Assembly: GCA_046724395.1 (NCBI GenBank)
Contig: JBKOWM010000090.1
Coordinates: forward strand, 1-11,919
Origin: DATAEU01 sp046724395
GTDB taxonomy: Bacteria > Actinomycetota > UBA4738 > HRBIN12
Length of the DNA: 11,919 bases
Direction of reading: 5' to 3'
Of this stretch, positions 7,242 to 11,919 are shown piece by piece (the stretch's first letter is position 1; every line of letters starts with the position of its first letter). The notes beneath the pieces were generated by a model. The model ran no database searches, was not told the origin of the DNA, and saw only the letters and a list, made by a program, of their open reading frames with translations. Both the position numbers and the translations under genes were made by a program.

Positions 7242-8209
7242 CGACGCGTCGGGCCGGGCTCGCCGAGTCGGCGGTTGGCCGCCTGGAGCTCCTCTTCCCT
7301 CTTCGTCAGTCGGCGTTGTAGTCGCTCTCGGTCGTTCTCGGAGGCGTCGAGCGCCTGCTTTGCCGAAACGAGAGCCGCTTCCGCCTCTCGACGCGCCTCG
7401 ACGTTCTCGCGGAACCCCGGCTGCGTGTACGCCGGAGCGGGTGGTCCCCCGTCCTCGCCCTTGCGGCGTCGGGCGCCGGCCTGGTCGCCGGCGGGTACCG
7501 GCGATGGGCTCTTGGACGGCGGCGGCTTGTGAGCGGTCTTCGGGCGTGGCCTCGGAGGCGTCTTGGCGAGGCCCTTGGGGAGCTTTTCGGCGGCTCGCGC
7601 CCGTTGCCGGCGAAGCACGATCGAGATCCCGACCGTAACGAGGTACAGGACGAACAGGATCCCCGCGGCTCCCAGCGCGCGGCCGACCCAGGGACCCCAT
7701 CGTTCGCGGGCGTGCTCGACGAGATCCGCGTTGGACCGGTCGATCTCCACGATGGCGGAGCCACCGCCGTCCGCGTCGACGCCGACGAGAATGCGCAGCG
7801 TATCGCCCTCGACGCGTGTGGTGGAACCCGCGCGCGCGTCGCGGATCGCCTCATGCATCGCGGGAACGCGTTCGCCGACGGCGCTCGCCCGATCGGCGAA
7901 GACCACCATCCCGTCCATGTTCCAGATCGCCACCGACGTCACCGGCGGGTGGAGCGCACGCCGTCGAACGACCGCCCGAAGCTCCGCATAGCGAGCGGCC
8001 GAGATCGAGCCGTCCAGGTCCTCGCGCGCGAGCGCCGGCGCGACCTCCGACCGAGCGAGCTTGCCCGCCTCGGCGACGGCGTCGCGTTCGAGTCCGACCC
8101 GCTCGATCCAGATGGCGCCGAACGCGAGCCCCGCCACCAGCAGGGAGAGGAAGGCGAGCGTCCCGAACCAGTTCCGAAGGGCGTTGACGAGCTTTCTGGT
8201 GATCTTCAT
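7238..8209 (-). CDS. Two-TM sensor-like membrane protein with C-terminal coiled coil
   Basis: The product is 323 residues. A basic N-terminus leads into a membrane segment (about 15-35). An extracytoplasmic domain (36-173) follows, then a second membrane segment (about 174-199), a Lys/Arg/Pro-rich cytoplasmic linker (200-262) and a charged coiled coil (about 266-315). The outer domain shows EVAPAL, AARY, VAIWNMDG, VVFA and VGER in the same order as the protein at 1-662, so the two are paralogues. It resembles the ligand-binding part of a receptor kinase, but no kinase, GGDEF, HAMP or other output domain follows: the protein ends at the coiled coil. It may therefore signal by protein contact or be a structural scaffold. 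The ATG at 8209 has GGGAGG 5 bases upstream. The lipoprotein gene lies 78 bases upstream on the same strand and is probably in the same operon. Function is unknown. Confidence 0.8.
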   Translation of the reverse strand: MKITRKLVNALRNWFGTLAFLSLLVAGLAFGAIWIERVGLERDAVAEAGKLARSEVAPALAREDLDGSISAARYAELRAVVRRRALHPPVTSVAIWNMDGMVVFADRASAVGERVPAMHEAIRDARAGSTTRVEGDTLRILVGVDADGGGSAIVEIDRSNADLVEHARERWGPWVGRALGAAGILFVLYLVTVGISIVLRRQRARAAEKLPKGLAKTPPRPRPKTAHKPPPSKSPSPVPAGDQAGARRRKGEDGGPPAPAYTQPGFRENVEARREAEAALVSAKQALDASENDRERLQRRLTKREEELQAANRRLGEPGPTRR

Positions 8210-8214
8210 GCGTT

Positions 8215-8220
8215 CCTCCC
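8215..8220 (-). promoter_or_regulatory. Ribosome-binding site of the coiled-coil sensor gene
   Basis: Read on the minus strand the bases are GGGAGG, followed by a 5-base spacer and the ATG at 8209. It is the best Shine-Dalgarno match of the minus-strand genes here and fixes that start. Confidence 0.7.
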
Positions 8221-8287
8221 GCGTCGTCTGGGTATCGGCCGGAACCGGCGTTCGGTGTAGTCCTCGCGTCGAGTCCCTCGACCGGCC

Positions 8288-9055
8288 TCAGGCCGGCTCG
8301 GTCGTTCGCTCGACGACGTCCCAGGAGGAGCCGTTCCAGGCAAGCGTTGTCGTTCGGTACGCGCTCGGACAGCAATGCGCGTCGTCCGGCGAGAAGACCG
8401 CCGTTCGAACCTGCAGGTCCCCACCGACAATCCGAACCTCGGTGTCGCAGGTCTGCCTCCGGTACCGCCCCGCGTAGCCGCCGACGGACGTCTCGATCAC
8501 GCGCCACGTCCCGCACGCGCCCGAGCCGCCGATGTCCTCGAACGACAGGACGTCGGGCGATCCGTCGCCGGTGAGGTCGCCGACGTCGAATCGGACGCCG
8601 AGGACACCGGCGCCTGCGGGATCCGTGAACGCGAACGCCACGCGCCAGGCTTCGGCGCCCGGCCCATCCGAGCGCTCCCAGATCTCCAGCCCGACCTCGG
8701 CCGCAGGCGTCGTGCCTCGAGACCACGAGACGACGAGCACCGGCGCCGTCGCGTCGGCGCCGGACGAGACGGATCCCGCCCAGCTCGCCCCGGGCGTGGC
8801 GCCGGACGGAAGAAGCTCGGGCAGCGGCAGGTCCGACGGGTCGACGTCCTCGCCGAACGTCCGGGGGGCGTCCGGCGGCACGTCGATGGACGCCGTCGGG
8901 CTGGTTGTCGACGTGCCAGAGCTCGCCTGGCCGGTGTTGACGGACGACTCGGTCGGCGTTGCGGATGATGGGGCGGCGGGCGGCCGGCCCCCGCACCCGA
9001 CCGCGAAGAGCAGGGCGCACGCGGCCGTCACCGAGGATATGCGCATCGCGGCCAT
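8288..9055 (-). CDS. Secreted lipoprotein with FG-GAP-like motif
   Basis: The product is about 255 residues from the ATG at 9055. A signal peptide with hydrophobic core AACALLFAV ends in a lipobox AVGC, with Cys21 as the predicted lipid-modified residue. A Ser/Thr/Pro/Ala-rich linker (to about residue 58) follows, then a globular domain. The globular part contains DLTGDGSPDVLSF (from residue 160), a Ca-binding-loop-like FG-GAP/VCBS motif. It also has four cysteines (181, 203 and an adjacent pair 228-229 in HCCPS) that could form disulfides outside the cell. The frame is also open from an ATG at 9088, but that would add residues before the signal peptide. An ATG at 9046 is an equally good signal-peptide start. 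No clear ribosome-binding site separates these choices. The protein acts at the cell surface; its partner is unknown. It probably shares an operon with the sensor-like gene downstream. Confidence 0.75.
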   Translation of the reverse strand: MAAMRISSVTAACALLFAVGCGGRPPAAPSSATPTESSVNTGQASSGTSTTSPTASIDVPPDAPRTFGEDVDPSDLPLPELLPSGATPGASWAGSVSSGADATAPVLVVSWSRGTTPAAEVGLEIWERSDGPGAEAWRVAFAFTDPAGAGVLGVRFDVGDLTGDGSPDVLSFEDIGGSGACGTWRVIETSVGGYAGRYRRQTCDTEVRIVGGDLQVRTAVFSPDDAHCCPSAYRTTTLAWNGSSWDVVERTTEPA

Positions 9056-9090
9056 GCTACGTGGGCCGTTCGGGCTCCCCGATAGCATTC
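9056..9090. other. Short divergent start region between lipoprotein and thioesterase
   Basis: Only about 35 bases lie between the chosen lipoprotein ATG and the thioesterase GTG, so the two promoters must overlap each other or the coding regions. TAGCAT (9083-9088) is the only -10-like hexamer for the plus strand. It would put transcription start near 9095, beside the alternative GTG at 9097. No ribosome-binding site precedes either GTG. Confidence 0.35.
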
Positions 9091-9606
9091 GTGTCGGTGG
9101 CCGACTGGGATCTCACGCCAAAGCCCGTGTCCGCATCGCAGATCGTGCTGAGTGAGCTGATGGAGATCGCGGACGCGAACCTGATGGGAATCGTGCACGG
9201 CGGCGTCGTGATGAAGCTCGTCGACACGGCGGCCGGGCTGGCCGCGATCAAGCATGCCGGCGGCCTCGCCGTGACCGTGGCGATGGATGAGATGTCGTTC
9301 CTCGCGCCCGTCCGAATCGGCGACATGGTGACGGCGAAGGCCTCGGTCAACGACGTCGGCGAGACGTCGCTCGAGATCGGTGTCCGAGTCGAGTCCGAGA
9401 ACATCGTGACAGGAATGCTGACGCACACGTCGTCCGCGTACCTGGTCTTCGTGGCGCTCGATGAAAGGGGCAAACCGAGGCCGGTTCCGGCAATCGTCGC
9501 CGAGACCCCGATCCACGAACGGCGACAGCGAGAGGCCAGGATCCGTCGCGAGACGCGGCTGGCGCACAAGGCCGCCATCCGCGAGCACCGGCACGGGGGC
9601 GACTGA
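9091..9606 (+). CDS. Hotdog-fold acyl-CoA thioesterase (YciA/BACH type)
   Basis: The product is 171 residues from the GTG at 9091 (169 from the GTG at 9097). It should hydrolyse acyl-CoA to free acid and CoA in the cytoplasm. The signature is ANLMGIVHGGVVMKLVD: Asn30 and Asp45 are 15 residues apart, the same spacing as the catalytic Asn/Asp pair of mammalian BACH (ACOT7). HGG (36-38) starts the hotdog helix. The rest fits the fold: VTVAMDEMSFLAPVRIGDMV, then VGETSLEIGVRV. One hotdog domain is present, so it would work as an oligomer. A basic, Arg-rich helical tail of about 30 residues ends the protein. The frame is open further upstream to 8959, but that stretch overlaps the lipoprotein gene and is Arg/Pro shadow sequence. 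Chain-length preference cannot be told. Confidence 0.9.
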   Translation: MSVADWDLTPKPVSASQIVLSELMEIADANLMGIVHGGVVMKLVDTAAGLAAIKHAGGLAVTVAMDEMSFLAPVRIGDMVTAKASVNDVGETSLEIGVRVESENIVTGMLTHTSSAYLVFVALDERGKPRPVPAIVAETPIHERRQREARIRRETRLAHKAAIREHRHGGD

Positions 9607-9648
9607 GTCCTGCGTCCGGTGTGGGACGATGGAATGGTGATCGCGGAC

Positions 9649-9654
9649 AAAGGA
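9649..9654 (+). promoter_or_regulatory. Ribosome-binding site of aconitase
   Basis: AAAGGA, 8 bases before the ATG at 9663, supports that start. The 56-base gap from the thioesterase shows no terminator and no clear promoter, so read-through from the thioesterase is possible. Confidence 0.55.
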
Positions 9655-9662
9655 TCGAGTCG

Positions 9663-11919
9663 ATGAGCTCGGAGTTCGCCGGCGCCCGCGGGCCGCTCGG
9701 CGGGCCCGACCCCCCGGACGCCTTCCGCCTATCGTGGGTCGCCGAACGAGGGATCGGCAACGTCGACGATCTGCCGCACACCGTCAAGGTCCTCGTAGAG
9801 AACCTGCTCCGGCGAGTCGGGACTCGGGACGTCTCCGACGACGACGTCGAGGCGCTCGCGTCGTGGCCGCGCGGCCGCGCGGACACCTCGCTCGCCTTTA
9901 TGCCGGCTCGCGTGCTGATGCAGGACTTCACCGGTGTTCCCGCGGTCGTCGATCTTGCGGCGATGCGCAGCGCCGCCGCCCGCGCCGGTGGTGATGCGGC
10001 CGCCGTGAACCCGCGAGTCGACGTCGATCTCGTCATCGACCACTCGGTGCAGGTCGATCTGTTCCGATCGCCCGATGCGTACGCCACGAACATCGAATGG
10101 GAATACCGAAGAAACGGCGAGCGCTATGCGCTGCTGCGGTGGGCGCAGCAGGCCTTCGACAACCTTCGCGTCGTTCCCCCCGGCGCCGGCATTTGTCACC
10201 AGGTCAACCTCGAGCACCTCGGCAGGGTCGTCGCGGTGCAGAACGGCGTGGCGATGCCCGACACGCTGGTCGGGACGGACTCTCACACGACGATGATCAA
10301 CGGACTCGGCGTTCTCGGCTGGGGGGTGGGCGGCATCGAGGCGGAGGCGGCGATGCTCGGGCAACCCATGTTCCTGCCCGCCCCGATCGTCGTCGGCGTC
10401 CGGATGATGGGCGCCCTTCCGCCCGGGACGACCGCAACGGATCTCGTCCTGACGCTGACGGAGCTCCTCAGGGGGCACGGCGTCGTGGGCCGCTTCGTCG
10501 AGTTCTTCGGGAACGGCCTGTCGACGCTCGAGCTCGCCGATCGCGCGACGCTTTCCAACATGTGCCCGGAGTACGGCGCCACGTCGGCGCTCTTTCCCAT
10601 CGACGCCGAGACGCTGCGGTACCTGCGCCTGACGGGACGCGGCGACCGCGTGGATCTCGTCGAGCGCTACGCGAAGGAGCAGGGGCTCTTCCGTTTCGAC
10701 GGCGATCCGGATCCAGTGTTCAGCGAGATCGTCGAGCTGGATCTGTCGAGCGTTGAGCCGTCGGTCGCCGGTCCGCGGAGACCGCAGGACCGGGTTCCGC
10801 TCGCCCGCGTGTGGACCTCGTTCGAGGAGGCGTTCCAGGAGCGCATCGCGCGCGCCCCCGCACCCGAGGAGATCGAACGCCTGGAGGAGGAAGGGGACGG
10901 ACGCGAGCCCGCGCTTCCCGAGGAGCCCCGACGCCTTCGTCGGCCCCCGAGCGGCGTCGTGACCGACGGCAGCATCGTCATCGCCGCGATCACGAGCTGC
11001 ACGAACACGTCGAATCCCTCGGTGATGGTGGCCGCGGGGCTGTTGGCGAAGAAGGCGATCGAAGCCGGCCTGGAGACGAAGCCGTGGGTCAAGACATCGC
11101 TCGCGCCGGGATCGCGGGTCGTCACCGACTACCTCGACGCCGCCGGGCTGACGCCGTACCTGGACAAGCTGGGGTTCTCGCTCGTCGGGTTCGGATGCAC
11201 CACGTGCATCGGGAACTCCGGCCCGCTGCCCGACGACGTGACCACGGCGGTGCAGGACGCCGATTTGAGCGTCGTCGCCGTGTTGTCGGGCAACCGCAAT
11301 TTCGAGGGCCGGATCCATCCGCTCGTCCGCGCGAGCTACCTCGCGTCGCCACCGCTCGTCGTCGCGTATGCCCTTGCCGGACACGCCGCTGTCGATCTCA
11401 CGACAGAGCCGCTCGGCACGCGAACGGACGGGTCGCCGGTGTATCTCGCCGACATCTGGCCGACGCCGGACGAGGTCCGCGAGGCGATCGCCGCGTCCGT
11501 CGCGCCGGAGCAGTTCGAACGGCAGTACGCCAGGATCTTCGACGGCGACGACCACTGGAACGGGCTGCCGTCGCCGACCGGGCCGATGTACCGATGGGAT
11601 CCGTCGTCGACCTACGTCCGCGAGCCGCCGTTCTTCGACGCGCTCGACGCCGACGAGGCCGTCCGTGGTATTCAGGGGGCCCGCTGCCTCGTGAAGGTCG
11701 GCGACTCGATAACGACGGATCACATCTCGCCGGCCGGTTCGATCAAAGCGGACTCCCCGGCTGGGCGGTACCTGATCGAGCACGGCGTCCGGCCGGCCGA
11801 GTTCAACAGCTACGGCGCGCGGCGCGGGAACCACGAGGTGATGCTTCGCGGGACGTTCGCGAACGTCCGACTTCGCAACGAGCTCGCGGGCGGGGCGGAG
11901 GGGCCGTGGACGACGCACC
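9663..11919 (+). CDS. acnA: Aconitate hydratase, AcnA/IRP type (3' end outside window)
   Basis: About 752 residues are visible of a family usually near 900; the C-terminal swivel domain is cut by the edge. Aconitase interconverts citrate and isocitrate in the TCA cycle using a [4Fe-4S] cluster. Visible hallmarks: LPHTVKVLVENLLRR at the N-terminus, DHSVQVD, GTDSHTTMINGLGVLGWGVGG, the first cluster cysteine in ITSCTNTSNP (Cys446), and the second pair in GCTTCIGNSGPL (Cys512, Cys515). They are followed by SGNRNFEGR with the substrate-binding arginines and, near the edge, DSITTDHISPAG and FNSYGARRGNHEVM. A charged Pro/Glu/Arg-rich insertion (about residues 395-430) lies just before the first cysteine segment; I recall similar linkers in high-GC actinobacterial AcnA. 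The start is the ATG at 9663 with AAAGGA upstream. The active-site Ser would lie beyond the edge. Confidence 0.95.
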   Translation, partial: MSSEFAGARGPLGGPDPPDAFRLSWVAERGIGNVDDLPHTVKVLVENLLRRVGTRDVSDDDVEALASWPRGRADTSLAFMPARVLMQDFTGVPAVVDLAAMRSAAARAGGDAAAVNPRVDVDLVIDHSVQVDLFRSPDAYATNIEWEYRRNGERYALLRWAQQAFDNLRVVPPGAGICHQVNLEHLGRVVAVQNGVAMPDTLVGTDSHTTMINGLGVLGWGVGGIEAEAAMLGQPMFLPAPIVVGVRMMGALPPGTTATDLVLTLTELLRGHGVVGRFVEFFGNGLSTLELADRATLSNMCPEYGATSALFPIDAETLRYLRLTGRGDRVDLVERYAKEQGLFRFDGDPDPVFSEIVELDLSSVEPSVAGPRRPQDRVPLARVWTSFEEAFQERIARAPAPEEIERLEEEGDGREPALPEEPRRLRRPPSGVVTDGSIVIAAITSCTNTSNPSVMVAAGLLAKKAIEAGLETKPWVKTSLAPGSRVVTDYLDAAGLTPYLDKLGFSLVGFGCTTCIGNSGPLPDDVTTAVQDADLSVVAVLSGNRNFEGRIHPLVRASYLASPPLVVAYALAGHAAVDLTTEPLGTRTDGSPVYLADIWPTPDEVREAIAASVAPEQFERQYARIFDGDDHWNGLPSPTGPMYRWDPSSTYVREPPFFDALDADEAVRGIQGARCLVKVGDSITTDHISPAGSIKADSPAGRYLIEHGVRPAEFNSYGARRGNHEVMLRGTFANVRLRNELAGGAEGPWTTH

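Noticed and set aside
8282..8296. Perfect hairpin CCGGCC-TCA-GGCCGG across the lipoprotein stop codon
   Set aside because: The stem is 6 bases with a 3-base loop and no T tract, and such palindromes are common at this GC content. Not enough for a terminator call; a 12-base dyad at 8238-8249 has the same problem.
9729..11918. Open minus-strand frame of 729 codons opposite aconitase
   Set aside because: It lies antisense to a clear AcnA with all cluster ligands. The translation is Arg/Asp/Val-rich with no recognisable motif, as expected for the antisense of a GC-rich gene.
1..11919. CRISPR arrays, insertion sequences, tRNA or rRNA genes
   Set aside because: I looked for regular direct repeats, terminal inverted repeats with a transposase frame and conserved RNA-gene sequences and saw none; almost all sequence is accounted for by coding genes.

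Overview
The window is a high-GC bacterial chromosome segment with compact genes, GTG/TTG starts and stop/start overlaps. Gene content and style suggest an uncultured high-GC lineage, most likely Actinomycetota (Chloroflexota is an alternative). This placement is inference, since no rRNA or other phylogenetic marker lies in the window. I see no mobile element, tRNA, rRNA or CRISPR array.

Layout: (1) 1-662, minus strand, a membrane-anchored sensor-like protein that runs off the left edge. (2) 812-7241, plus strand, a tight four-gene operon: NurA-family nuclease, HerA-family ATPase, SbcD (Mre11-type) and SbcC (Rad50-type). (3) 7238-8209, minus strand, a second membrane sensor-like protein, paralogous to the first, whose stop codon shares a CTAG with the sbcC stop. 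(4) 8288-9055, minus strand, a secreted lipoprotein probably co-transcribed with it. (5) 9091-9606, plus strand, a hotdog acyl-CoA thioesterase divergent from the lipoprotein. (6) 9663-11919, plus strand, an AcnA-type aconitase cut by the right edge.

The central operon is the notable part. HerA-NurA-Mre11-Rad50 is the classic archaeal DNA-end-resection gene set, and here it appears as one bacterial transcription unit. SbcCD (Mre11-Rad50) is expected to open and trim double-strand ends or hairpins. HerA would act as a hexameric DNA pump, and NurA as its nuclease partner producing 3' single strands for recombination. The operon appears to start with a leaderless GTG, with a promoter-like -10 exactly seven bases upstream. 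The HerA P-loop departs from the usual consensus. The operon lies between two copies of the same unusual two-TM sensor architecture. Aconitase and thioesterase are ordinary housekeeping metabolism (TCA cycle; acyl-CoA turnover).
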